From positions 1 to 22,634 of IMG/VR virus record IMGVR_UViG_3300044797_000065: a stretch of 22,634 nucleotides of DNA. One strand, written 5' to 3'. This document shows positions 12,922 through 19,264 of the stretch, one piece after another. Both the position numbers and the translations under genes were made by a program. Numbering within the stretch: the stretch's first letter is position 1; each line of letters begins with the position of its first letter. The DNA comes from a virus. Below the pieces are notes generated by a model. That model searched no databases, was not told the origin of the DNA, and worked only from the letters and a program-made list of their open reading frames with translations.

Positions 12922-13160
12922 AACTTGGGACAGGTGAAAGATGTGAGAAGTGCGAAGGCTTTCTAATTGAGCGTACCAATAGCCAAACTAAAAATACTTT
13001 TTTGGGCTGTTCAGAATGGCCTGATTGTAAGTACACAAAGAATGGTGGTAGCAATCCATCCCCTGAACGAAGTTATATTAGTACATGGGAAGATGATTGT
13101 TATGAAGATGGTGATTATCCTGGTATTGGTTTATTTGATTGGGATAAAGGGGATTTCTAA
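12918..13160 (+). CDS. Topoisomerase-type C4 zinc-finger protein, GTG start
   Basis: 80 residues, with GTG at 12918 after GAAGGAGAAAAGGCT. GERCEKCEGFLIERT, then FLGCSEWPDCKYTKNG, is the C4 zinc finger found at the C-terminus of type I topoisomerases, which binds single-stranded DNA. Here it stands alone with an acidic tail (DDCYEDGDYPG, DWDKGDF). A small DNA-binding protein is likely; there is no catalytic part. It overlaps its neighbours by 4 and 1 nt. Confidence 0.85.
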   Translation: MKLGTGERCEKCEGFLIERTNSQTKNTFLGCSEWPDCKYTKNGGSNPSPERSYISTWEDDCYEDGDYPGIGLFDWDKGDF

Positions 13161-13426
13161 TGACTGATGACATTACACCAACGAGGCTATACCGAATCTT
13201 TCTTTTGAATACTGATGTCCAGAAAAGACAAGATGATTTCTTAGTGGCAGAGAACATAAGAATCGGTCCTTCAGGTGTGTTAGAATGTGACCGTGTATGG
13301 TCTGATACCAACATTAAAACAAAGATATTTTACAATGGTGAGTTCCATATAACTGAAATGGATGCAGAAGAGATTGCAGATTTTAAAGATACCGATTGCC
13401 TTCATGGAGAAGATGACGATGAGTAA
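13160..13426 (+). CDS. Hypothetical protein
   Basis: 88 residues, overlapping the upstream stop by 1 nt, with AAAGGGGATTTCTA before the ATG. Beta-rich N-terminal half (RLYRIFLLNTDV, FLVAENIRIGPSGVL, RVWSDTNIKTKIFYNGEF) and very acidic end (DCLHGEDDDE). No recognised motif. Confidence 0.7.
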   Translation: MTDDITPTRLYRIFLLNTDVQKRQDDFLVAENIRIGPSGVLECDRVWSDTNIKTKIFYNGEFHITEMDAEEIADFKDTDCLHGEDDDE

Positions 13427-13550
13427 TTCTAAATCAATAGGTTTATGTGAGTTGTGTGGGCAGCATTACTGTATAGAATGTTCAGATTCTCGTTTTCCTC
13501 AATGGTATTGTTCATATAAATGTGGTCGTGAAAATGGAGCTGATGAGTAA
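13419..13550 (+). CDS. Small double zinc-finger protein
   Basis: 43 residues from the ATG at 13419 (13413 is a second choice). GLCELCGQHYCIECSDSR and YCSYKCGREN supply at least six Cys and one His, similar to a FYVE/MYND-like cross-brace in miniature. It overlaps both neighbours by 8 nt. No tag. Function unknown. Confidence 0.65.
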   Translation: MSNSKSIGLCELCGQHYCIECSDSRFPQWYCSYKCGRENGADE

Positions 13551-13746
13551 TAACGTTCTTTGTTTATGTGGTCACGATCACAGGGATTGGTTTGCCGATA
13601 AAAATATAAAGATGATTCATGCAGTTTGTTATTATAGTCAACTTGATGAAGGGGGATTGAACTATTATTGCCCTTGCAACATGTACAGACAAAATAATCT
13701 TAGTTATTTAGAGAATATTTACAATGACAAAGTTCAGAAAAGGTAA
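13543..13746 (+). CDS. Tagged zinc-finger protein
   Basis: 67 residues from the ATG at 13543, which overlaps the upstream stop region; upstream in-frame ATGs at 13522 and 13531 overlap more. Head VLCLCGHDHRDW, then AVCYY and YYCPCNMYRQ, then the tag NNLSYLENIYNDKVQKR. The YND codons contain the ATG of the next gene. Confidence 0.8.
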   Translation: MSNNVLCLCGHDHRDWFADKNIKMIHAVCYYSQLDEGGLNYYCPCNMYRQNNLSYLENIYNDKVQKR

Positions 13747-13956
13747 TAATCTTTGTCTTTGTGGTTGCCCTGAAAGTTATCATTATTGGATGGATAGTAA
13801 TAGTCCTGATATTTTTTTATTCCTAACAAAGATTCAAGGCAGCGTTGTAAGGGCACAACAATAGGAGATTATTACAGAAATCATTGCACAAGGTTCAAAT
13901 TAGATAATCTTAAATATTTAGAACAAAAGTATACTGAACGGGAGAATGCCTTATGA
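13724..13956 (+). CDS. Tagged zinc-finger protein split by a frameshift (slippery T TTT TTA)
   Basis: In frame 0 it reads from the ATG at 13724 with head LCLCGCPESYH and stops at 13864 after 46 codons. The -1 frame supplies the missing half: RCKGTTIGDYYRNHCTRF and the tag LDNLKYLEQKYTE, ending at 13956. The frames join at 13813-13819, T TTT TTA, a heptamer placed exactly as in programmed -1 frameshifting. The joined product would be about 77 residues, the usual family length. Alternatives are a real one-base deletion or a homopolymer sequencing error. Confidence 0.65.
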
Positions 13957-14063
13957 ACATCACAGCATTTGTATTTACTATATTGCTTGTTATTCTTGCA
14001 TTGAGTGGTCATCCATTCTTTGCGTTGTTTATTTTCTTTGTAGGACGAGATGAGATTTATTAG
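13953..14063 (+). CDS. Very small membrane protein
   Basis: 36 residues; the ATG overlaps the stop of the tagged gene (ATGA) and has CGGGAGAATGCC upstream. Nearly all hydrophobic (ITAFVFTILLVILALSG, then FFALFIFFV), ending GRDEIY: one or two membrane spans. It overlaps the next gene by 14 nt. Confidence 0.6.
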   Translation: MNITAFVFTILLVILALSGHPFFALFIFFVGRDEIY

Positions 14064-14331
14064 TTTTTTAAAGAATCTTTTTACTGAGCCCCATCACCAT
14101 AAAGATATTTGTAATTGCGGTCATTATAGAAAAATTCATGGGGAATTATACTTAATTAGTCTTGTAACTAGTCCAGAAGAAATGCGTGATGGGGCTAAGC
14201 TTGGATGTTACAAACAACCCATGGGTAAGTATTCATTTTGTCAGTGTTTGAAATTTCAGATGGATAACTTAGGTACTTTAGAAAATAGATATGATAGGAG
14301 CTTAACATGGAAAAGATTCTTAAATTTCTAA
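14050..14331 (+). CDS. Tagged zinc-finger protein
   Basis: 93 residues. N-terminal MRFISFLKNLFTEPHHHKD, then head ICNCGHYRKIH, a Cys in LGCYKQ and FCQCLKFQ before the tag MDNLGTLENRYDR. The Y of the YLE core is T here. The tail LTWKRFLNF overlaps the next gene by 25 nt. Function unknown. Confidence 0.8.
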   Translation: MRFISFLKNLFTEPHHHKDICNCGHYRKIHGELYLISLVTSPEEMRDGAKLGCYKQPMGKYSFCQCLKFQMDNLGTLENRYDRSLTWKRFLNF

Positions 14332-14546
14332 ATAAATACTGGCTTGTTTTAACAGCCTGTGGTACAATATTGAGTACTGGGACAGTTGAGATCCTAAAAT
14401 TGGCTGGCAAGATAGATAAAGATATAGCTACGATTACAGCCCTTAATCAATGGGTTTCAGACCACGATGACAGTATTAGTGAATTACAGACCAAGGTGAC
14501 TCGTTTAGAGGCTCTGGAAGAGGCTAGAGACAGGGTATGCAAGTAG
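14307..14546 (+). CDS. Small membrane-anchored coiled-coil protein
   Basis: 79 residues. The ATG lies in the tail of the upstream gene with ATAGGAGCTTAAC before it, a good ribosome site. A hydrophobic segment (YWLVLTACGTILSTGTVEIL) is followed by a helix with heptads (ATITALNQWVSDHDDSIS, then LQTKVTRLEALEEA). The pattern resembles small phage holin-like or Rz-type membrane proteins, but the evidence is too thin to name it. Confidence 0.7.
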   Translation: MEKILKFLNKYWLVLTACGTILSTGTVEILKLAGKIDKDIATITALNQWVSDHDDSISELQTKVTRLEALEEARDRVCK

Positions 14547-14764
14547 ATTTTATCTGTGTTTGTGGTCATGAACCTAAAGCGCACAATGATATGTTGCCAG
14601 GTCCTCCATTTAAAATTATGTATTTAGTATGGAAAGATGTTTGGTGTGTCGAGTGTAATAAATATGCTATACCTGATCAGATAGGTAAGCATAATCCAGA
14701 ACATAAATTTAAACCAGATACTTTGAAGTATCTACAAAATAAATATGAACAAAGATTTAAGTAG
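14537..14764 (+). CDS. Tagged zinc-finger protein
   Basis: 75 residues. Head FICVCGHEPKAH, second pair VWCVECNKY, then HKFKPDTLKYLQNKYEQRFK. The tag has D-T-L and Q in place of E. The KYE codons (AAA TAT GAA) hold the ATG of the 14745 gene; overlap 20 nt. Confidence 0.85.
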   Translation: MQVDFICVCGHEPKAHNDMLPGPPFKIMYLVWKDVWCVECNKYAIPDQIGKHNPEHKFKPDTLKYLQNKYEQRFK

Positions 14765-14960
14765 TTTTCCTTGTATTTGCAGCCATAGATATGATGAGCA
14801 TGGAAGTGAAGGTAAACCTATTGATTTTGGTGGTGGTCCACAATATAGTTACTGTATGCATATTTTAGATGAAGCTGAAGCTCACTATTGTTTTTGTAAT
14901 ATCTATGTACCAGATAAACTTAGTTATCTCCAGCAAAAATATGAAACAAGATCCAAGTAA
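14745..14960 (+). CDS. Tagged zinc-finger protein
   Basis: 71 residues. Head FPCICSHRYDEH, later YCMHIL and YCFCNIYVP, then the tag DKLSYLQQKYETRSK. Start codon inside the previous tag; its own KYE codons carry the next ATG. The N-terminus (NKDLSSFPC) parallels those of 14941 (KQDPSNFPC) and 4426 (NIDKNFPC). Confidence 0.85.
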   Translation: MNKDLSSFPCICSHRYDEHGSEGKPIDFGGGPQYSYCMHILDEAEAHYCFCNIYVPDKLSYLQQKYETRSK

Positions 14961-15180
14961 TTTTCCTTGTGTATGTGGACATGCAAGAGATCTTCATCCT
15001 AGGGAAACTCGCCATCATACTTATATAGTATGTGAAGGCTGCTTTAAAACACATCATAAAATGTATTGGGATGAAATTTATAAGATAGCATGTAGAGTGT
15101 ATAAGAGAGATAATCTTAGATATTTGGAGAGTATACATGAAGAGAAAGCGTCTTTGCACTCATTGCCTAAAGCCATTTAA
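14941..15180 (+). CDS. Tagged zinc-finger protein
   Basis: 79 residues from the ATG at 14941, embedded in the upstream tag; an earlier in-frame ATG (14869) would overlap 92 nt and break the family pattern. Head FPCVCGHARDLH, second Cys set VCEGCFK, then DNLRYLESIHEE followed by an extra tail KASLHSLPKAI. The next gene starts within the IHE codons (44-nt overlap). Confidence 0.85.
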   Translation: MKQDPSNFPCVCGHARDLHPRETRHHTYIVCEGCFKTHHKMYWDEIYKIACRVYKRDNLRYLESIHEEKASLHSLPKAI

Positions 15181-15325
15181 TAAGCATTATAATCGCAGAA
15201 TGCATATGCTCAATGGACAATTTCTGTGGTGTACTCCATTGAAGGATAACTATAATGTGAGTTCTTATTCCCCTATGACTAACCTCGAATATCTAAACTA
15301 TAAGTATGAATCCAAAACTAAATAA
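15137..15325 (+). CDS. Tagged zinc-finger protein
   Basis: 62 residues. Head LCTHCLKPFNKH, one further Cys (WCTPLK), then MTNLEYLNYKYESKTK. The E of YLE is N here. The ATG lies inside the previous tag and the next ATG in its KYE codons. The basic N-terminus (KRKRLC) is unusual for the group. Confidence 0.8.
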   Translation: MKRKRLCTHCLKPFNKHYNRRMHMLNGQFLWCTPLKDNYNVSSYSPMTNLEYLNYKYESKTK

Positions 15326-15590
15326 CTTTATTTGTAAGTGTACTCATGCTGCTGAATATCACAAAAAGATAGATGATGAATTGACGGCTACGTCACAATC
15401 CCCAGGGGGTTTAGGGGAATGGCTGGATGATTGGCCAGTATTTATAATTGGAACTGAGGGAGAAGGAATTTGTTGGTATGGTTGGGAATATACTACATAC
15501 AAAGAAGTTCAGACAAAAGGATGTCAGTGTGAAAAATTTATACCAGACAATCTTAGCTACTTACAAAAGAAATATGAGGAGAAACAATAA
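15306..15590 (+). CDS. Tagged zinc-finger protein
   Basis: 94 residues. Head FICKCTHAAEYH, a long insert with aromatic residues (WLDDWPVFIIGTEGEGICWY), then GCQCEKFIP and the tag DNLSYLQKKYEEKQ. It closes a run of five genes (14537-15590) in which each ATG sits within the previous tag. Confidence 0.85.
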   Translation: MNPKLNNFICKCTHAAEYHKKIDDELTATSQSPGGLGEWLDDWPVFIIGTEGEGICWYGWEYTTYKEVQTKGCQCEKFIPDNLSYLQKKYEEKQ

Positions 15591-15661
15591 TGAGAGAAAT
15601 GAATGTCCTTGACAAAGTGTTGTTCTGGGTGTATGGTATTATAATGGATCTAACAAAGTAA
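15590..15661 (+). CDS. Possible 23-residue peptide
   Basis: The ATG overlaps the upstream stop (TAATG) after GAGGAGAAACA, a strong ribosome site. The peptide is hydrophobic in the middle (VLFWVYGIIMDL), like a single-span micropeptide. It ends 4 nt before the next gene. A TTGACA at 15609 falls within it, so the stretch might instead carry a promoter. Confidence 0.4.
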   Translation: MREMNVLDKVLFWVYGIIMDLTK

Positions 15662-15665
15662 CTTT

Positions 15666-15869
15666 ATGACTGATGAATTAAACCTAGATGGGCAAGGTTC
15701 ACATTCTAGATGTAGAAATTGTTCATGCCTTCATTGGTATATAAAGGGCAGTGAATGGCCAAAAGAATGTTACTGTCGCGCAATGTTTATGGTTAATGAA
15801 GAATGTGTAAATTATGAGCCTACAGATAATTTAGAATTTCTAGAGTATAAGTATGAGAAAAGTTTATGA
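15666..15869 (+). CDS. Tagged zinc-finger protein (CxxCxC subtype)
   Basis: 67 residues. Head RCRNCSCLHWY, then ECYCRAMF and ECVNYEP, then the tag TDNLEFLEYKYEKSL. It closely resembles 12691 (TDNLEFLEY-x-Y) and 18573 (CRNC-x-C). Its stop overlaps the next ATG by 4 nt. Confidence 0.85.
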   Translation: MTDELNLDGQGSHSRCRNCSCLHWYIKGSEWPKECYCRAMFMVNEECVNYEPTDNLEFLEYKYEKSL

Positions 15870-16087
15870 GTGATAAAAAAGTTAAGGTACAAAGAAGCAT
15901 CCCTGTTAATGGGTATAGCTTTGATGAGAGATGTCGAGAATGTAAGCATACGAATGCTTGGCATGTGGGGCCATATGGTAGGAAGGTTGTGTTATGTGAA
16001 GCGAATTATTATTTTCTCGATAATTTGACTTATAGACCTTGTAAATGTCCAGAATTTATTCCAACAGATAATTTAAAATATCTATAG
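15866..16087 (+). CDS. Tagged zinc-finger protein cut by a stop inside the tag
   Basis: 73 residues. Head RCRECKHTNAWH, then PCKCPEFIP and TDNLKYL, followed by TAG (16085-16087). Reading on in frame gives WKYEKSL and then TAA at 16109-16111; the upstream paralog ends LEYKYEKSL. The TAG therefore stands where the Glu codon of YLE belongs, a single-base GAG or AAG-like change. Either the tag is truncated or read-through yields a minor tagged form. The next ATG lies in the leftover KYE codons. Confidence 0.8.
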   Translation: MSDKKVKVQRSIPVNGYSFDERCRECKHTNAWHVGPYGRKVVLCEANYYFLDNLTYRPCKCPEFIPTDNLKYL

Positions 16088-16094
16088 TGGAAAT

Positions 16095-16526
16095 ATGAAA
16101 AAAGTTTATAATAATTGGAAAGAATTTAAAGATTTTATTAATGCTAATGGTGAAGAAGGAGCTACCTTTGGCAGATCTCTTTTGCATAAGGCTTTACCTC
16201 ATATCTCTAAGAATACGATAGATGGCTATCGCAGCATCCTACAGAAGGGTGGTTTCTTTGAATCATTAGGTAGAGGACAATATAGACTACTTCACATGAT
16301 ACCTGAGAACATTACGTGGAAAGAATGTGAGATGCTTGCAAGACATGAGAATCTAGATTATCTTGAGTCACGTCATAATAGGATGATCAGGAAAGAAAAT
16401 AAAGAAAAGAATAAATTTAAAATAGTACTTACAGAGAAAGATATTTCGGACATTGAATACGCTTTTGTTGATAATGATAAGAAGCATTGTAGTAATCAAG
16501 CATGTTGCTGGGGAAGGAGAGTTTAA
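16095..16526 (+). CDS. Winged-helix-like protein with internal tag and C-terminal extension
   Basis: 143 residues, starting within the remnant of the previous tag. Residues 1-75 (WKEFKDFINANGEEGA, LLHKALPHISKNTIDGYRSI, GRGQYRLL) have a winged-helix or HTH pattern. The tag follows internally as HENLDYLESRHNRM (about residues 85-98), then a lysine-rich linker and a 35-residue end with CSNQACCW. The Met right after the tag could be the former start of a second gene joined in frame. A DNA-binding role is likely. Confidence 0.8.
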   Translation: MKKVYNNWKEFKDFINANGEEGATFGRSLLHKALPHISKNTIDGYRSILQKGGFFESLGRGQYRLLHMIPENITWKECEMLARHENLDYLESRHNRMIRKENKEKNKFKIVLTEKDISDIEYAFVDNDKKHCSNQACCWGRRV

Positions 16527-16529
16527 GAG

Positions 16530-16826
16530 ATGAGTGCTTATGAATTCGGGCATCCTATGGTTAAACGCGCAGTCAAAGATAAACCAAAGCTAAAGCCAAT
16601 TAAAATTTATTTTAATGCTACAGTAGTTTGTCCAGATTGTTGTGATACAGGTGATGTAGTTTTAAATAAAGATGCAGAATACTATCATGAATGCAATGAA
16701 GGAAATGTAAGGGCAGAGCTTCCTAAAATAGAAATGCCTATGGGTATTGTAAAGCATCTACATAAAAATAAACTTATAAGTAATCTTAAATACTTAGAAT
16801 TGATAAATGAGCAAAATAATAAATGA
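16530..16826 (+). CDS. Tagged protein with one Cys cluster
   Basis: 98 residues; GGAAGGAGAGTTTAAGAG before the ATG is a strong ribosome site. Basic N-terminus (KRAVKDKPKLKPIKIY), a Cys cluster VVCPDCCDTG plus HECNEG, then HLHKNKLISNLKYLELINEQ. The head differs from the CxCGH type, and the segment before the tag resembles the 3568 product. It overlaps the next gene by 4 nt. Confidence 0.8.
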   Translation: MSAYEFGHPMVKRAVKDKPKLKPIKIYFNATVVCPDCCDTGDVVLNKDAEYYHECNEGNVRAELPKIEMPMGIVKHLHKNKLISNLKYLELINEQNNK

Positions 16827-17059
16827 AGATTTGCAAGCATTGTAAAAGCCCAAAAACTTATCATTATGCGTATGGGGATCATAAATTTGAACTAGATAAT
16901 CTTGATTACTTAGAACGAAAGTTTAATCGCAAAGAAGAAAGAGAAGCGAGGAGAAAAAGAAATTATTGTTTAATATGTCGGTTAGTTAAGAAGTCTCCTT
17001 TTGGTCTTTGTAAAGAATGCTGCGAGATGTTCATTAAGATACACGCGAGTAAACTTTAG
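16823..17059 (+). CDS. Zinc-finger protein with internal tag
   Basis: 78 residues. Head ICKHCKSPKTYH, then the tag LDNLDYLERKFNRKEER after only about 20 residues. After it come a basic stretch and a second zinc-binding module (YCLICRLVK, LCKECCEMF). It looks like a short tag protein fused to a separate Cys4 module. Last gene before the 125-nt gap and the 17136 promoter. Confidence 0.8.
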   Translation: MKICKHCKSPKTYHYAYGDHKFELDNLDYLERKFNRKEEREARRKRNYCLICRLVKKSPFGLCKECCEMFIKIHASKL

Positions 17060-17074
17060 ATAACAATAATCGAA

Positions 17075-17150
17075 ACTAACCGCATACAATCTAGTATATT
17101 TATAGATATAAAGAGTAATAAGATATAAGTATAAGTTGACAACGGTTAGT
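17075..17150 (+). repeat. 8-bp inverted repeat flanking a promoter
   Basis: ACTAACCG (17075-17082) and CGGTTAGT (17143-17150) are perfect inverted copies 60 bp apart. The second lies directly after the -35 box of the 17136 promoter. They could be operator half-sites or arms of a large stem. The AT-rich DNA between them holds no gene. Confidence 0.45.
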
Positions 17151-17164
17151 CTTCATGTTATACT
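17136..17164 (+). promoter_or_regulatory. Consensus extended -10 promoter
   Basis: TTGACA 17136-17141, 17-nt spacer, TATACT 17159-17164 preceded by TGT. It stands in the longest non-coding stretch of this region (17060-17183) and serves the putative replication pair. Confidence 0.85.
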
Positions 17165-17183
17165 ATAGATGCTATAAGGATTT

Positions 17184-17711
17184 ATGTTTAATAAAAAACA
17201 TTCAGTAGAAAGCAAAGAAAAAATAAGTCAATCAATGACAGGAAAAAAGAAGTCAAAAGAAACTATGGTTAAGATTTCCGAAACGCTTTCCAAGAAGTTT
17301 AATAAAGAACAGAATCGCTATAGATCTTTCTTAGGTCACATACTTTCTATTTATGAATCGATAAATAAGTATGCTAAGCAATGGAAGTTACCAATTGCTG
17401 GAGTACAAGAATTTAAGAAGTGGGCAATTGATGATGCCGAGTATGAAAAGCTATTCAATGCTTGGAAAGATGGTGGCTTTCATAAACATGATATTCCAGT
17501 TGTTATGCGTAGTGCAAAGAAGCTTGGCTTTGAAGTTAGTAACCTTACCTGGAAACGAAAAGGTGAATACTCTTGGTGGGGAGAAGACTATGATATTTTA
17601 AAACTCCTTCAAGATGAAGTAAGTGCTAAACAAATTATTGAGAATGAAGGTACTGAAGGACAAAAAGATATTATTAGAAAGCAAACTAAAAAAAGGAAAT
17701 TTCTAAAATGA
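17184..17711 (+). CDS. NUMOD3-headed DNA-binding protein, possible replication initiator
   Basis: 175 residues, with ATAAGGATTT before the ATG. Residues 4-36 contain two NUMOD3-like repeats (KHSVESKEKISQSMTGKKKS, then KETMVKISETLSKK), a DNA-binding module usually found on GIY-YIG homing nucleases. No GIY-YIG or HNH domain is present. The rest is a helical body (SFLGHILSIYESINKYAKQW, DIPVVMRSAKKLGFEVSNL) and a basic tail. It overlaps the DnaC-like gene by 4 nt, as phage initiator and loader genes often do, so initiator is inferred. It could also be a relic of a homing element. Confidence 0.75.
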   Translation: MFNKKHSVESKEKISQSMTGKKKSKETMVKISETLSKKFNKEQNRYRSFLGHILSIYESINKYAKQWKLPIAGVQEFKKWAIDDAEYEKLFNAWKDGGFHKHDIPVVMRSAKKLGFEVSNLTWKRKGEYSWWGEDYDILKLLQDEVSAKQIIENEGTEGQKDIIRKQTKKRKFLK

Positions 17712-18373
17712 AATTACATTGTGATGTTAAAACTGTTATTCCAGATGAGTATAAGAACTTTCAACTTGATGAGATGATTGGAGATCCTGTTGTTATTGAT
17801 CCAATTAAGTTAACCATCACAGATTATTTAAAGAATCTTTCAGTCAATGAGAAGAATGGAGCAGGATTATTGCTCTACGGTGTATCTAATGGCACAGGAA
17901 AGACCTGGATTGCTTATTACATTCTTAGACAAGTGGAAGGATCTAGAGTTAAATGGTCCAGGCAAGAGCAAAAAGAAGAGCGTGGTTATACACAGATTAC
18001 CTCTATCCGATGCTTCGATTACATTAACTTAGCCACTAACTTTCAAGAATCCCATGTGAATGCTGTTCAATTCATAAAGACTTGTCCCTTCCTATTGTTC
18101 GATGAGTTGTCTCCGAGTGCTTTTAAAAATAACTCAGGGGCAGCGCAAGAATATTTGGCTAGTCTGATTGACTATCGTGTAAGTTTTAACCTACCCACTA
18201 TCTATACGTCAAACTGTGAGAACCTAGATGTCCTAAAGAAATTGGTTGGACCTACTTTGTATTCAAGAATTACCTATAAGGCCACACCAGTTAATTTTAC
18301 AGGTCCAGATGTTCGCCCATTGATTACTGAGCAGATGAAGGAAGAATTATTAGTTAAGCCTTTTGAAAAATAA
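17708..18373 (+). CDS. DnaC-like AAA+ helicase loader
   Basis: 221 residues. Walker A GVSNGTGKT (residues 58-66, Lys65), Walker B LLFDEL (129-134, Asp132/Glu133), a sensor TSN at 167-169 and an arginine-finger-like SRI near residue 194 match DnaC/IstB-type ATPases. The family loads the replicative helicase onto DNA with the help of an initiator. There is no N-terminal zinc site. ATGA-type overlap with the upstream gene suggests coupled expression from the 17136 promoter. Confidence 0.88.
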   Translation: MKLHCDVKTVIPDEYKNFQLDEMIGDPVVIDPIKLTITDYLKNLSVNEKNGAGLLLYGVSNGTGKTWIAYYILRQVEGSRVKWSRQEQKEERGYTQITSIRCFDYINLATNFQESHVNAVQFIKTCPFLLFDELSPSAFKNNSGAAQEYLASLIDYRVSFNLPTIYTSNCENLDVLKKLVGPTLYSRITYKATPVNFTGPDVRPLITEQMKEELLVKPFEK

Positions 18374-18376
18374 AGT

Positions 18377-18589
18377 ATGGCTCAGTCAGATTATCATTGT
18401 ACCTGTGGGCATTTAGATTCTCAACACTTTTGTTTTGAGAAAGCTCATAAAAAACCTGGGCATAACTGTGCAGTAGCCAATACTTTTTGTGATGGGGAAG
18501 TAGTGGATAGTCCTTTTAGTTGTGATTGCCAACACTTTAAATTGGATAATCTTAGTTACCTACAACATTGTTATGAGAATAAACATTAA
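18377..18589 (+). CDS. Tagged zinc-finger protein
   Basis: 70 residues, 3 nt after the loader gene. Head YHCTCGHLDSQH, then NCAVAN, FCDGEV and SCDCQHFK before the tag LDNLSYLQHCYENKH. Richest in Cys/His of the group, possibly two zinc sites. The next ATG lies in the CYE codons (TAT GAG). Confidence 0.85.
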   Translation: MAQSDYHCTCGHLDSQHFCFEKAHKKPGHNCAVANTFCDGEVVDSPFSCDCQHFKLDNLSYLQHCYENKH

Positions 18590-18815
18590 AGAAGACGGAT
18601 TTAGATGCCGCAATTGTAATTGTTGGCATCAATTGATTGAGCAGGTTAGTTATTATTATCAGAACTTTGAACCTGAGAAGACTTGTGTATGGTGTCCAGC
18701 AGCATTCAGACTCTGTGATCCTGCTGGATTGTATCCCGATATTACTTGTGAGAAATATGAACCAAGAAGTAATTTGATATATCTTCAGATGAAGTATGAG
18801 GAATTGGGCAAATGA
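18573..18815 (+). CDS. Tagged zinc-finger protein (CxxCxC subtype)
   Basis: 80 residues from the ATG at 18573 inside the upstream tag; a start at 18522 would not match the family. Head FRCRNCNCWHQL, then TCVWCPAAF and TCEKYEP, then SNLIYLQMKYEELGK. It is similar to 15666 in the head and in the Cys pair before the tag. It overlaps the next gene by 4 nt. Confidence 0.85.
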   Translation: MRINIKEDGFRCRNCNCWHQLIEQVSYYYQNFEPEKTCVWCPAAFRLCDPAGLYPDITCEKYEPRSNLIYLQMKYEELGK

Positions 18816-19264
18816 AGAATTACGGTGAAGTACTAGCAGACGCTTTGGGGGGATTTTTAATCTCCTATAAAGAGTACGGGTCTTACCAAGGTGATTATGT
18901 AGCTATCATTGAAAAAGCCCAAGAGTGGTATATTTATAAAGGTCACTACGGATCTTGCTCTGGATGTGATTGGTTTAGTGGTGTGGGGGAATATGATGAT
19001 GAAAATTATGGTAGAAAGAATATAGCCCAAAAAGATATTGATGAGTATCTAAAAGAGAATATTCCTTTCTTAGTTATCCCCAAGGATCAGATACCAGAAT
19101 CTATAAGTGATTTGGAAGCACTTCTTCCAGCAAATAGCAGAACAGTTCAGACTGAAAGTTATGATGAAGTAGAATTTAGTCCTTTCTTGTGGAAACAAAT
19201 GCATAATCCTGAATTTGATAAACTGGATTATTTAGAACATAAGCATGAGGAAAATTCAAAATGA
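18812..19264 (+). CDS. Tagged larger protein without zinc-finger head
   Basis: 150 residues, the longest tagged product apart from 21579. The body (VLADALGGFLISYKEYG, YVAIIEKAQEWYIYKGHYG, SCSGCDWFSGVGEYDD) resembles a small globular domain with one CxxC, and FLVIPKDQIP near the middle recalls RLVIPKDAME in the next gene. It ends NPEFDKLDYLEHKHEENSK. The ribosome site is GAGGAATTGGGCAA. Function unknown. Confidence 0.85.
   Translation: MKNYGEVLADALGGFLISYKEYGSYQGDYVAIIEKAQEWYIYKGHYGSCSGCDWFSGVGEYDDENYGRKNIAQKDIDEYLKENIPFLVIPKDQIPESISDLEALLPANSRTVQTESYDEVEFSPFLWKQMHNPEFDKLDYLEHKHEENSK

Noticed and set aside
15609-15645. TTGACA with TATGGT (17-nt spacer) or TATAAT (25 nt) as a promoter
   Set aside because: The good -10 is too far and the well-spaced one is poor without TGn; the bases are also explained by the 15590 micro-ORF.
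16085-16087. TAG recoded as sense in this phage
   Set aside because: Other convincing genes end at TAG (3568-3795, 5080-5364, 13953-14063), so TAG is a normal stop here.
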